DNA of 64,000 nt, taken from Cohnella sp. OV330 (lineage in GTDB: Bacteria > Bacillota > Bacilli > Paenibacillales > Paenibacillaceae). The DNA is taken from the NCBI RefSeq assembly GCF_900112065.1, contig NZ_FOKE01000007.1, forward strand, positions 1 to 64,000, written 5' to 3'. Positions 8,086-17,279 of the stretch are shown piece by piece; positions within the stretch are counted from its first letter, which is position 1; every line of letters starts with the position of its first letter. A program made the translations under genes and the position numbers. The notes beneath the pieces are model-generated. The model was not told where the DNA came from and did no database searches. It saw only the letters and a program-made list of their open reading frames with translations.

Positions 8086-9837
8086 ATGAATCTCGTTCAT
8101 GCGCTCAGGCGAACGTCCATCCTGACCAAGCTCGTGCTTACCTTCATGCTCACGATGACCCCCCTGTACTTCATCAGCCTGCAGATCAACCAGACCGGCT
8201 CCAGAAACGTCAAGGAAGAGATCATCGGATCACTCGAATCCAGGCTGCATTATTACCTCAGCGCCTTCGAGGCGGAGATCGGCCGGATCATGCGGCTGCA
8301 AGAGCAGTATGCCGTGGACGAGGACATCGACAAGCTCAGCGCGCTCCCGCCGTCGATGAGCGACTACGAAGCGATCGAACTGCAGAAGCGGGTCCAGAAC
8401 AAGCTGCTCGTCCTGAAAAGTTCCAGTCTGTTCGTCGGAGAGGCCTACGCGTATATCGCCTCGCTGAACAGGACGCTCGATTCGGCGACATACGGCGGCG
8501 GCATGCCGGACGAGCGGATCTGGACGCTGCAGTCGCTCGCCCGCCTCCAACAGTCGCCGCTCGCGTTCGCGAACGGCCAGCTCATGATCAATTCCATTTT
8601 CCCTTCCCCCGTGTATTCCGAAGATCCGCCCGCCTACATTTTGCAAACGGTGCTTTCCCGCAGGGAGATCATGGCTTTCCTGCCGCAAGCGACGAACCAC
8701 AAGGACGAGGAAGCGCTCCTGATGAATCTCGGGCAGGGCTGGAGCATCCGCGGCGGCGAAGACCGGACGATGGACGAACGCATCGCAGTTTTTCTCAAGG
8801 ATCCGGCACGGCTCGGCAGTCCGATCGGCAGGGGCGTCCTCGAGGCCGACGGCCGTTCCTACTGGGTATCGTACGAACGCTCGTCGCTGCTCGATACCTA
8901 CTTCGTCATCTATTTGCCGGAAAAGGAAATCACGGGCCAGCTACACAAGTATCGGGACTGGATCTGGATCGTATCGTTCGTCTCCTTTTTCGTCATTCTC
9001 GCGTTCTCCTACTGGATCTACCGGGTCATTCATAGCCCGCTCCGGAATCTCGTCCGGGCGTTCCGGAGAGTGGAGCATGGCGCCATGGACGTTCATATCA
9101 GGCACCGGAACTATACGGAATTCGACTATCTGTACGGCCAGTTCAACTCCATGGTCAGCAAGCTGAACACGCTGATCGAAGAAGTGTACGAGTCGCAGAT
9201 CCGATCCCAGCGCTCCGAGCTGAAGCAGCTCCAGTCGCAGATCAATCCGCATTTTTTGTACAATACCTACTTCATGGTCCGGCGGCTGGCCGAGGAATAC
9301 GATTACGACAACGTCGCGCGGCTCGCGCAGCATCTGGGCGATTACTTTCTGTACATCACGCGCAACGCCGACGACCTCGTGCGGCTGGAGACGGAATGGG
9401 CGCACACGTTCTCGTATATCGAGATTCAATCCATGCGGTTCGGAGAGCGGATCCGCACGTCGGTCGGCGAACTTCCCGAATGCTGCCGGAACTTGCTCGT
9501 GCCGAAGCTGTTCCTCCAGCCTATCGTCGAGAACGCTTACAATCACGGCTTGAAGGACAAGCTCGCGGGCGGGATCGCGGAGTTGTCGGCGCGCGTCGAG
9601 GAAGGAATCGTGCGCATCCGCATCCAGGACAACGGCGACGACTACGACGAGGCTCGCATCGAGCGCGTCCGCAGGCTGCTGGTGTACAGCGACATCGAGG
9701 TCGAGCGGACGGGCCTGATCAACGTTCACCGGCGGCTGCAGCTCACGTTCGGCAAAGCGTACGGAATCCGGATCTCGCGGGGCGAGATGGGCGGACTGGC
9801 CGTGGATATTACGATACCGCAACAGGGAGAGGGATAA
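8086..9837 (+). CDS. Membrane sensor histidine kinase (YesM-like)
   Basis: The 583-residue protein has a membrane helix at about 14-34, an extracytoplasmic sensor region of about 250 residues, and a second helix at about 293-312. A HAMP linker, a His_kinase domain with SQINPHFLYNTYF (predicted phospho-His389) and a HATPase domain (N-box IVENAYNHGLKD near 481, G-box DNGDDYDEA) follow. This architecture is typical of YesM-type kinases that sense extracellular carbohydrate, often through a binding protein. ATG 8086 is preferred over GTG 8080 because ACGGGAG lies 7 bases upstream. The response regulator starts 3 bases after the stop, and sugar ABC genes follow. Confidence 0.92.
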   Translation: MNLVHALRRTSILTKLVLTFMLTMTPLYFISLQINQTGSRNVKEEIIGSLESRLHYYLSAFEAEIGRIMRLQEQYAVDEDIDKLSALPPSMSDYEAIELQKRVQNKLLVLKSSSLFVGEAYAYIASLNRTLDSATYGGGMPDERIWTLQSLARLQQSPLAFANGQLMINSIFPSPVYSEDPPAYILQTVLSRREIMAFLPQATNHKDEEALLMNLGQGWSIRGGEDRTMDERIAVFLKDPARLGSPIGRGVLEADGRSYWVSYERSSLLDTYFVIYLPEKEITGQLHKYRDWIWIVSFVSFFVILAFSYWIYRVIHSPLRNLVRAFRRVEHGAMDVHIRHRNYTEFDYLYGQFNSMVSKLNTLIEEVYESQIRSQRSELKQLQSQINPHFLYNTYFMVRRLAEEYDYDNVARLAQHLGDYFLYITRNADDLVRLETEWAHTFSYIEIQSMRFGERIRTSVGELPECCRNLLVPKLFLQPIVENAYNHGLKDKLAGGIAELSARVEEGIVRIRIQDNGDDYDEARIERVRRLLVYSDIEVERTGLINVHRRLQLTFGKAYGIRISRGEMGGLAVDITIPQQGEG

Positions 9838-9840
9838 AGC

Positions 9841-11499
9841 ATGCAACGAATCTTGATCGTCGACGACGAGGAATACATCGTGCAGGGGCTGGTCGGCCTC
9901 ATTCAGCGCGCGGAGGATCTAGAGCTTGAAGTGTACAAGGCGACCTCCGCGGAGCAGGCGCTCGACTGGCTCGGGCGGACGAAGATCGATATCGTGCTAT
10001 CGGATATCTCGATGCCCGGGATGGACGGGATCGCGCTGCAGAAGGAGATTATGGCGCTGTGGCCGAACTGCCGGGTCATCTTTCTGACCGGCTTCAGCGA
10101 TTTTTCGTACGTCAAGGAAGCGCTGCGCCACCAGGCCGTGGACTACATCCTGAAGGCGGAGGGGGACGAGGTTATCTTGGGGGCCGTGCGTCGGGCGGCG
10201 GATCTGCTGAACCGGGAGTTCGAGCGCGCGGGATTGCTGGAGCGGGCCGAGGAGCAGCTGGAAAAAGCCGTGCCGGCGCTGCAGAAGGAGCTGCTGACGG
10301 ACGTGCTGCTCGGCGAGCTTCGCGAGCCGGACGATCTGAAGGCGCAATTCGGCGAGCTTCGCATTCCGCTGAGTCCGGAGCAGCCGGTGCTGCTGATCGT
10401 CGGCAAGGCCGACGAGTGGCCGATCGGGGACGGCGTATCGAATCGCGCGCTGCTGCTCCAAGCCGTCCGGCAGATCGCCGCGGAGCTGCTCGGTTCTTCG
10501 GCCAGGCTCGTCTCTTTTCCGTACGAGCGAGGGAAACTGGTCTGGTTCCTCCAGCCGTTGCCCGGCGAAGACGACGGGATCCAGCAGGAGCCGCGGGAGG
10601 AGCAGCGACTCGTCCGGTTTGCCGAGGGGACGCTGGAGTCCGTTCAGGAAAACGTCCGGCAGCATTTCGGCCTTCGCATGTCGTTCGCGCTTGCGAAGCG
10701 GGCGGTGCCCTGGTCCGAGGCGGCGGGGAAATTCGGTCGGCTGCAGCAGCTGCTGGGCAGCGGCGCCTACTTGGGACAGGAGGCGCTGCTCACCGAAGAC
10801 GTCTCGCCGCTGGAGCCGGATGCGGACCGTCGCCGCTCGGGCGTCGTCCGCGCCGTTCGCCGCGCGGGACAGCTCGAAGAGCATCTTGAGAACGGACGAA
10901 AAACCGAGTTTGTCGCCAACCTGGAGGCGCTCGCTTCCGAGGCCGAGGCACAGACGCCCACGACGCGAATGATCGCCTACCATCGGCTGGCCGCGCTGTT
11001 CATGGCCCATATGGCCAAAATCGGCGCTTATCCGGCGATCGAGGCCAAGCTGGACTTGTCGAAGCTGGGCGGCTATGAAGCACACGGATCGTGGGAAGCC
11101 GCGGTCGCCTACTTCCGCGAGCTGGCGGAGCTCAACTTCGAATTCGGCCTATCGGATGCCCGGCGGCATCAGCATCGCCTCGTGCAGCGGGTCCATCAGT
11201 TCATCGGGGACAATCTGGCGGGGGACCTGTCGCTCACCCGGATCGGAGAGTGGCTGTCGATGAACCCGTATTACCTGTCGCGCCTGTTCAAGCAGTTGAC
11301 CGGCGATAATCTTACCGAGACCATTGTGGCTTGTCGGCTGGACCGCGCCAAGCAGATGCTGCTGGACACCAATCTCAAGGTTATCGAGATCGCGGCCCGC
11401 GTCGGTTTCGAATCCAATGCGTATTTCCACCGTTTTTTCAAAAAATCGACCGGTCTGACCCCCCAGGAATTCCGCGAATCCGCAAAGTCGGATAAATAG
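9841..11499 (+). CDS. AraC-type response regulator (YesN-like)
   Basis: The 552-residue protein starts with a receiver domain: ILIVDDEE at the N-terminus and LSDISMPGMDGI placing the phospho-acceptor at Asp55. A middle region of about 300 residues has no recognised motif. The C-terminal 100 residues carry two AraC helix-turn-helix motifs (LSLTRIGEWLSMNPYYLSRL and IEIAARVGFESNAYFHRFF) ending in TGLTPQEFRE. It is the partner of the adjacent kinase and the expected activator of the downstream ABC/catabolic operon. Start ATG 9841 has GGGAGAGGG upstream. Confidence 0.93.
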   Translation: MQRILIVDDEEYIVQGLVGLIQRAEDLELEVYKATSAEQALDWLGRTKIDIVLSDISMPGMDGIALQKEIMALWPNCRVIFLTGFSDFSYVKEALRHQAVDYILKAEGDEVILGAVRRAADLLNREFERAGLLERAEEQLEKAVPALQKELLTDVLLGELREPDDLKAQFGELRIPLSPEQPVLLIVGKADEWPIGDGVSNRALLLQAVRQIAAELLGSSARLVSFPYERGKLVWFLQPLPGEDDGIQQEPREEQRLVRFAEGTLESVQENVRQHFGLRMSFALAKRAVPWSEAAGKFGRLQQLLGSGAYLGQEALLTEDVSPLEPDADRRRSGVVRAVRRAGQLEEHLENGRKTEFVANLEALASEAEAQTPTTRMIAYHRLAALFMAHMAKIGAYPAIEAKLDLSKLGGYEAHGSWEAAVAYFRELAELNFEFGLSDARRHQHRLVQRVHQFIGDNLAGDLSLTRIGEWLSMNPYYLSRLFKQLTGDNLTETIVACRLDRAKQMLLDTNLKVIEIAARVGFESNAYFHRFFKKSTGLTPQEFRESAKSDK

Positions 11500-11524
11500 G
11501 TCAGTAAAAATACAAATCGTCCAA

Positions 11525-11553
11525 TTGAGCGAAGTTTACGTCCGCATCATACT
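11525..11553 (+). promoter_or_regulatory. Candidate promoter of the first ABC/catabolic operon
   Basis: TTGAGC (11525-11530), a 17-base spacer and CATACT (11548-11553) lie in an AT-richer gap between the response regulator and the binding-protein gene. The weak -10 and the neighbouring AraC-type regulator fit an activated promoter. Confidence 0.5.
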
Positions 11554-11596
11554 TAAAGCGTAGCCCATTAACAATCATGTGCAGGGGGACGGTCGC

Positions 11597-13294
11597 ATGC
11601 AATCGAGGATAACGAAGACGTGGATCGCGGCGCTGACGCTGGCGCTGCTGGCGACGGCTTGCTCGGGAAAAGAACAAGAAAACGCGGGCGAACCGTCCGC
11701 CGCGGTATCGCCCTCCGCAACGGCTGCGGCCGCCGGCAGCGCGTCCGCCTCGGCCGAGGAAGCGGTCAACCCGCTCGGCAAGTACGATCCGCCCATCGAG
11801 ATGAGCTTCGGCAAGCTGATCGACCAGTCGATGAAATTCAAGGAAGGCGAGTCGATCGAGAACAACGCCTGGACCAAGCTGTACGAGGAGAAGCTCGGCA
11901 TCAAGGTCGAATTCGACTGGACGGTCGCGGGTACGGAGGATCAATACTTCCAGAAGCTGAACGTCGCGGTCGCTTCGAACAACATCCCGGATTCGTTCAT
12001 GGTCAATGCCCAGACGCTGGCCAAGCTGGCCGAAGCGGGCCAGATCGAGGATCTGACGCCCGTGTTCGATAAATACTTGACCCCCACGACTAAAGAGCTG
12101 TACTACGCGGACGGCGGCAACGCGCTCCGGGCGGCGACGTTCGACGGCAAGCTGATGGCGATACCGAACATATCGTCCGAGATCGACAGCACCTCGATGC
12201 TATGGGTCCGCACGGACTGGCTCGAGAAGCTGAAGCTGCCGGAGCCCAAGACGATGGACGACGTATACGCCATCTCCGAAGCCTTCGCGAAGCAGGACCC
12301 GGACGGCAACGGCAAGGCGGACACGTACGGACTCGGCGTCGACAAGCTGCTCTGGGACGGCTTCCCCGGGCTTGAAGGCTTCTTCAACGGCTTCCACGCC
12401 TACCCCAACATGTGGGTGCCGGACGCGTCGGGCAAGCTGGTCAGCGGCAACGTCCAGCCGCAGATGAAGGCGGCGCTCGCCAAGCTTCAGGAGATGTACA
12501 AGGCGGGCCAGATCGACAAGGAGTTCGGCATCAAGGATAGCGCCAAGGTCGCAGAATCGCTCATCGCCGGCAAGCTCGGCTTGTACTATGGCCAGCCCTG
12601 GACGCCGCTGTGGCCGATGCAGGACGGCAAAAACCTAGACCCGAACATGGAGTGGAAGGCGTACCCGCTGCCGAGCGTCGACGCCGAGCCGGCCAAGACG
12701 CAGTCGCTGTTCCCGATCAAGCAGTACTTCGTCGTGAAAAAGGGTTTCAAGCATCCGGAAGCGCTCGTGAAGCTCGCGAACATCTACAAGAGCGACGAGG
12801 TCGCGAACAATCAGGAGCTCTACTCGAGCAAAGACGGCATCGCTTTCTTCAAGTACGCGGTGACGGCCGGCAGCGATCCGCACCAGAATCTGAACGCCTA
12901 CAAGAAGCTGTCCGCGGCGATCTCGGCCAAGGATCCGAGCGGACTGTCGCCCAGCGATAAGGCCGGCTACGACCATATTCAAAAGTATCTCAACGGCGAT
13001 AACGTATCTTGGGGCAATTATCTGGTCTTCGGACCCGGAAGCTCTTATTCCATCATCGACCAGTATCTGACGGACAAACGTATTCAGTACGACGCCTTCT
13101 TCGGCGCCCCTACGCCGGCCATGACCGAGAAGACGGCCGCGCTGAACAAGCTGCAGCTCGAAGCGTTCACGAAGATCATCATGGGCGAAGCGCCGATCGA
13201 CGCCTTTGACAAGTACGTGACCGACTTCAACAAGCTCGGCGGCGAGCAGATGACGCGGGAAGTGAACGAATGGTACGCCAAGCAAGGGAAATAA
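11597..13294 (+). CDS. Extracellular solute-binding lipoprotein (sugar ABC importer)
   Basis: The 565-residue protein has a lipoprotein signal with lipobox ATAC (Cys22), a Ser/Ala-rich linker, then a family 1 solute-binding fold of the LplA/YtcQ type. Its length suits oligosaccharide or uronide binders that work with LplB/CarB-type permeases. ATG 11597 has CAGGGGGA about 8 bases upstream. A strong hairpin separates it from the permease genes, which would let the binding protein be made in excess. No ATPase gene is present, so a shared MsmX-like ATPase is presumed. The sugar is not known. Confidence 0.92.
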   Translation: MQSRITKTWIAALTLALLATACSGKEQENAGEPSAAVSPSATAAAAGSASASAEEAVNPLGKYDPPIEMSFGKLIDQSMKFKEGESIENNAWTKLYEEKLGIKVEFDWTVAGTEDQYFQKLNVAVASNNIPDSFMVNAQTLAKLAEAGQIEDLTPVFDKYLTPTTKELYYADGGNALRAATFDGKLMAIPNISSEIDSTSMLWVRTDWLEKLKLPEPKTMDDVYAISEAFAKQDPDGNGKADTYGLGVDKLLWDGFPGLEGFFNGFHAYPNMWVPDASGKLVSGNVQPQMKAALAKLQEMYKAGQIDKEFGIKDSAKVAESLIAGKLGLYYGQPWTPLWPMQDGKNLDPNMEWKAYPLPSVDAEPAKTQSLFPIKQYFVVKKGFKHPEALVKLANIYKSDEVANNQELYSSKDGIAFFKYAVTAGSDPHQNLNAYKKLSAAISAKDPSGLSPSDKAGYDHIQKYLNGDNVSWGNYLVFGPGSSYSIIDQYLTDKRIQYDAFFGAPTPAMTEKTAALNKLQLEAFTKIIMGEAPIDAFDKYVTDFNKLGGEQMTREVNEWYAKQGK

Positions 13295-13324
13295 GTCGCG
13301 CGGAAGTTTCGCACTAAGCATCGG

Positions 13325-13353
13325 GGGAAAGCAATACCACTTGCTTTCCCTTT
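13325..13353 (+). terminator. Intra-operon hairpin between binding protein and permeases
   Basis: GGGAAAGCAA (13325-13334) pairs perfectly with TTGCTTTCCC (13341-13350) across a 6-base loop and is followed by TTTCTT. It probably causes partial termination or protects the upstream mRNA, as is common after binding-protein genes. Confidence 0.75.
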
Positions 13354-13391
13354 CTTATTCTCAATTTACAGGGAGAGGAAGGTAACGGAGG

Positions 13392-14291
13392 ATGGCATTT
13401 CTCAAAACTTGGCGGAATCTCCCCTTGCATATCATGATCTTCCCCGCGCTGGCGCTCGTGCTCGTCTACAGTTACGTCCCGATGGTCGGCATCGTCATCG
13501 GATTCCAAAGCTTTCTGCCCGGCAAAGGTCTGTTCGGCTCCGAGTGGATCGGACTCGAGAACTTCCGCTATCTGCTGGACATGCCGGATACGCTCCAGGT
13601 GCTGCGGAACACGCTGCTTATCGCCTCGCTCAAGATCGTCGTCGGCGAATTTTTCCCCATCTTCGTCGCGCTGCTGCTGAACGAGGTGCGCAAGCTGTGG
13701 TTCAAACGCGGCGTGCAAACGCTGATCTACCTGCCCTATTTCATGTCGTGGGTCATCCTGGGCGGCATCCTGATCGATATCCTGTCCCCGTCTCAAGGCA
13801 TCGTCAATCAAATGCTTGGCTGGATCGGCTTCGAGCCCGTCTACTTCCTCGGCAGCAACGACTGGTTCCCTTATACGATGGTCATGTCCCACGTCTGGAA
13901 GGAATTCGGCTTCAATACGATCGTCTACCTCGCCATCCTGACGAGCATCAGCCCGTCGCTGTACGAAGCGGCGGTCATCGACGGGGCCGGACGTTGGAAG
14001 CAGACCCTTCACGTCACGCTCCCGGGGATGGTTCCGATTATCCTGCTCATGACGACGCTGAGTCTCGGCAACGTGCTCAATGCCGGATTCGATCAGATAT
14101 TTATCCTCTACAGCCCTTCCGTCTACGACAGCGGCGACATTATCGATACGCTCGTCTTCCGGACGGGGCTCCAGAACGCCCAATACGGCGTCGCGACCGC
14201 CGTCGGCCTGTTCAAGTCCGTCGTATCCTTTCTATTAATATCGGTCTCCTATATCGTCTCTTACCGGATGGCCAACTACAGAATCTTCTAG
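13392..14291 (+). CDS. Sugar ABC transporter permease, LplB type
   Basis: A 299-residue membrane protein with about six helices. The ABC permease EAA loop is visible near residue 195 as EAAVIDGAGRWKQTLHVTLP. It pairs with the next permease to form the membrane channel of a CUT1-type importer. Start at 13392 with AACGGAGG directly upstream. Confidence 0.93.
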   Translation: MAFLKTWRNLPLHIMIFPALALVLVYSYVPMVGIVIGFQSFLPGKGLFGSEWIGLENFRYLLDMPDTLQVLRNTLLIASLKIVVGEFFPIFVALLLNEVRKLWFKRGVQTLIYLPYFMSWVILGGILIDILSPSQGIVNQMLGWIGFEPVYFLGSNDWFPYTMVMSHVWKEFGFNTIVYLAILTSISPSLYEAAVIDGAGRWKQTLHVTLPGMVPIILLMTTLSLGNVLNAGFDQIFILYSPSVYDSGDIIDTLVFRTGLQNAQYGVATAVGLFKSVVSFLLISVSYIVSYRMANYRIF

Positions 14292-14310
14292 TGCGGAGGA
14301 AGGGTTGCGA

Positions 14311-15192
14311 ATGCAGCATATAGCCCCCAGCAGAAAAGCGTTTCTCGTCGCGAACTATGCCTTCTTGTGCCTGCTCGCGGTCAGCTGCGTGCTGCCGCTC
14401 GTATACGTGCTGGCGATGTCGTTCAGCTCGAGCAGCGCGGCGGCCGGAGGACTCGTCACGCTGTGGCCGGTCGGCTTCACGACGAAGTCCTACGAATACA
14501 TTCTGGAAAAGCCGGCGTTCAGTCAAGCATTCCTCGTGACGCTGGAGCGGGTCGCACTGGGAACGGCCGTCAACATGTTCCTGTCGATTCTGACCGCTTA
14601 CCCGCTGTCCAAGGAGTCGACGCAGTTCAAGCCGCGCACCTTCTATGCCTGGGTCTTCGTGTTCACCATCCTGTTCTCGGGCGGCCTTATTCCATGGTAT
14701 GTCACGATCCAATGGACGGGTATCAACGATACGATCTGGGCGCTGATCCTCCCTGGCGCCGTCCCCGTCTTCAACATCATCTTGCTGCTCAACTTCTTCC
14801 GCAAGCTGCCGAGGGAACTGGAGGAATCGGCTTTTATCGACGGCGCGGGCCATTGGACGACGCTGATCCGCATCTTCGTGCCTCTGTCGATGCCGGCGAT
14901 GGCGACGATCATGCTGCTCACGATCGTGACGCATTGGAATTCCTGGTTTGACGGTCTTATCCTCATGAACAAGCCCGAGCATTATCCGCTCTCGACCTAT
15001 CTGCAGACGATCATGACACAGATGAATCTGACGACGCTGACCGCGGAGCAGATGGAGGATCTGGCGAACGTGTCGGATCGCACCGCGAAGGCCGCCCAGC
15101 TGTTCCTCGGGGCGCTGCCGATCCTGCTCGTGTATCCTTTCCTGCAGCGGTTTTTCGTGACCGGCATCGTCATGGGCAGCGTCAAAGAATAA
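14311..15192 (+). CDS. Sugar ABC transporter permease, CarB/YtcP type
   Basis: A 293-residue membrane protein with six predicted helices and an EAA-like loop ESAFIDGAGHWTTLIRIFVP; the C-terminus FVTGIVMGSVKE is typical of this subfamily. ATG 14311 is chosen, with GCGGAGGAAGGG upstream; a TTG two codons earlier is possible. It lies 19 bases after its partner permease. Confidence 0.93.
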   Translation: MQHIAPSRKAFLVANYAFLCLLAVSCVLPLVYVLAMSFSSSSAAAGGLVTLWPVGFTTKSYEYILEKPAFSQAFLVTLERVALGTAVNMFLSILTAYPLSKESTQFKPRTFYAWVFVFTILFSGGLIPWYVTIQWTGINDTIWALILPGAVPVFNIILLLNFFRKLPRELEESAFIDGAGHWTTLIRIFVPLSMPAMATIMLLTIVTHWNSWFDGLILMNKPEHYPLSTYLQTIMTQMNLTTLTAEQMEDLANVSDRTAKAAQLFLGALPILLVYPFLQRFFVTGIVMGSVKE

Positions 15193-15211
15193 CCCGGGGG
15201 AGGAGAACGGC

Positions 15212-17236
15212 ATGCAAGCGTCATCTATATACAGTACACCCGTATCGTACATTCTGAGAGTGGTCGGCCTGTCCGAAGGGGATGAAGAGGAATGGGCGCG
15301 TACGCTCGATTTCGCGGACGCCGGGGCGTTCGACGCCGTCATGTGCTTCAACGCGACCGGAGAGATGCCACCGCACCCCCCGCTCGGGACGATCCGGGAG
15401 CGCGTCCCGTTCCTCGCCCGGCGCATGGCGGACATCCGCGCGCGCGGCATGTCGCCGATGCTGAATTATTTTGTGACGCTCGGACACGGCGAAGCGAAGC
15501 CGGCGGCGGGCATGGACCGGTTCCAGCCGATCGTCGACGGTCTGGGGCGCGAGCCGATGGGCTGCTATTGCCCGCTGGACGAATCGTTCGCGGCGTATCT
15601 CGCGGAGGCTTTCCAGCTGCATGCCCTGGCCGGCGCGGACAGTCTGTGGATCGACGACGACTTCCGCCTGTACGGGCGCGACGGCGCGGAGACGATGCAG
15701 TGCTTCTGCCCGCTGCACATCGGCGCGTTCGCGGAGCAGCACGGCGAGACGTGGACCCGCGAGGCGCTCTACGAGCGGCTCCTTCGCATGGACGCTCCAG
15801 ACCGCGAGCTGCGCGCGCGCTGGTTCAGGCTGCAGGGCGATTCGCTCGCGGGACTGGCCGCGAAGCTCCGGGACGCGGTCGCCGCCGCCGACCCGGCGGC
15901 CGGAATGGGACTGATGGTCGTCCCGCCTTTCATGAACGGACTCGGCGGGCGGCGGCTGGACGCCGAGATCGACGCGCTGCGCACGCCGGCGCTGCCGGAC
16001 CCATGGGTGCGGACGGGCGGCGGCTTCTATCACGACGAGCGTCCGCTCGACCTGCTCGACAAGATCGTGAACGCGGTCGATCCGCTGCCCGCCATGATCG
16101 GCGTGCCCGCGCGGCTGTGCGGCGAGATCGAGAACTATCCGTTCCCCGTCGGCTACAAGTCGGCGACGATGCTGCGGATGGAAATGTACCTGAATGTCGT
16201 ATCCGCAAGCGGTCATCTGACTTTCAGCATCCACGACTTCTATCTGGGCAATCACGATCCGTCCGGCAACGTCCTGCCGATGCTGCGCGAGACCAAGCCT
16301 TATTTGCGGGCGGTCGCCGCGGCAATGGTAGGCAAGGTCCGCAGGGGCGCTTCCTTCCCGTACCACCCGCGCCTGGCGGAGGTGCGGGCGCTCACGCCGG
16401 AAGGCTATGCCTCCCGGTGGAACGTAAATCTGGCTCGCCTCGGCATCCCGCAGTCGCCGTCGGACGCTTCGCCGCCGCTGCTGATCGGCACGACGGCGAA
16501 CCTGTATTCCGACACGGAGGCCGAAGCGCTGCTGGCGCGGGGAGCGATGCTGGACGCGGAGGCTTACTGGATCTTGCGGGAGCGCGGATTGTTGACGGAA
16601 TGCCCCATCACCGTCGAACGCAGGCAGCCGGGCGGAAAGATCCAGACAGAGCGGGTCGTATGCAAGCGGGCACCCGACTGGCTGAAGGGCAAGAACCTTG
16701 CGGTGCGCTGGCATGTGTCGTATTTGGACGGCTATTCGCTGGAAGCGACGGCAGGCGCGGAAGACTTGTCGCTGCTGCTGGATGCCGAAGGCGACCGCTT
16801 GTCCGCAGGCGTCGTCGTGACGGATCGGCCGTATCGGCTGGCGGTCTTCCTGCACGCGGGCGAGCCGATGCGGGAGCTGGGCCGGCAGTGGCTGGTGCAG
16901 GAGGCGCTCTGCCGCGTCGCAGAAGGCAAGCTGCCCCCGATGGTGGAAGGCACGCTCAATCACTATCCGGTCTGGTGGGAGGGGGGCGGCGAAGCGGTGC
17001 TTGGCTTGTGCAACTTCGGGCTCGAAGCTTTTGCGCGCATGACCTTGCGTCTGCCGGAAGGAAGGCCGATCGTATCGGTGCAGCGCCTCGCGCGGGACGG
17101 CGAATGGACGGACGCGGATTATGGCGCGTCGCCCCATGTCTCGGGTTCGGGACTGAGCCTGATCATGCACGGCGACAGCGTGCCTCGGCCGCTGTCTTTC
17201 GAGACGTTCCGGATTCGGTATGCGGCAGATCGATAG
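15212..17236 (+). CDS. Large cytoplasmic protein of unknown function, possible TIM-barrel glycosidase
   Basis: The 674-residue protein has no signal peptide. The first 370 residues alternate predicted strands and helices as a TIM barrel would, with conserved-looking acidic clusters (DSLWIDDDFRLYG near 145, SIHDFYLGNHDPSGN near 340). The last 300 residues are rich in beta structure. The layout recalls clan GH-A glycosidases such as GH42, but no family signature is clear. It starts 19 bases after the permease with GGGGGAGGAG upstream, so it is co-transcribed with the importer and probably acts on imported oligosaccharide. Function is not established. Confidence 0.6.
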   Translation: MQASSIYSTPVSYILRVVGLSEGDEEEWARTLDFADAGAFDAVMCFNATGEMPPHPPLGTIRERVPFLARRMADIRARGMSPMLNYFVTLGHGEAKPAAGMDRFQPIVDGLGREPMGCYCPLDESFAAYLAEAFQLHALAGADSLWIDDDFRLYGRDGAETMQCFCPLHIGAFAEQHGETWTREALYERLLRMDAPDRELRARWFRLQGDSLAGLAAKLRDAVAAADPAAGMGLMVVPPFMNGLGGRRLDAEIDALRTPALPDPWVRTGGGFYHDERPLDLLDKIVNAVDPLPAMIGVPARLCGEIENYPFPVGYKSATMLRMEMYLNVVSASGHLTFSIHDFYLGNHDPSGNVLPMLRETKPYLRAVAAAMVGKVRRGASFPYHPRLAEVRALTPEGYASRWNVNLARLGIPQSPSDASPPLLIGTTANLYSDTEAEALLARGAMLDAEAYWILRERGLLTECPITVERRQPGGKIQTERVVCKRAPDWLKGKNLAVRWHVSYLDGYSLEATAGAEDLSLLLDAEGDRLSAGVVVTDRPYRLAVFLHAGEPMRELGRQWLVQEALCRVAEGKLPPMVEGTLNHYPVWWEGGGEAVLGLCNFGLEAFARMTLRLPEGRPIVSVQRLARDGEWTDADYGASPHVSGSGLSLIMHGDSVPRPLSFETFRIRYAADR

Positions 17237-17279
17237 AGCGGTTGAACGGCAAACAGAAAGGTGGCGGAAGGAGAAGAGC

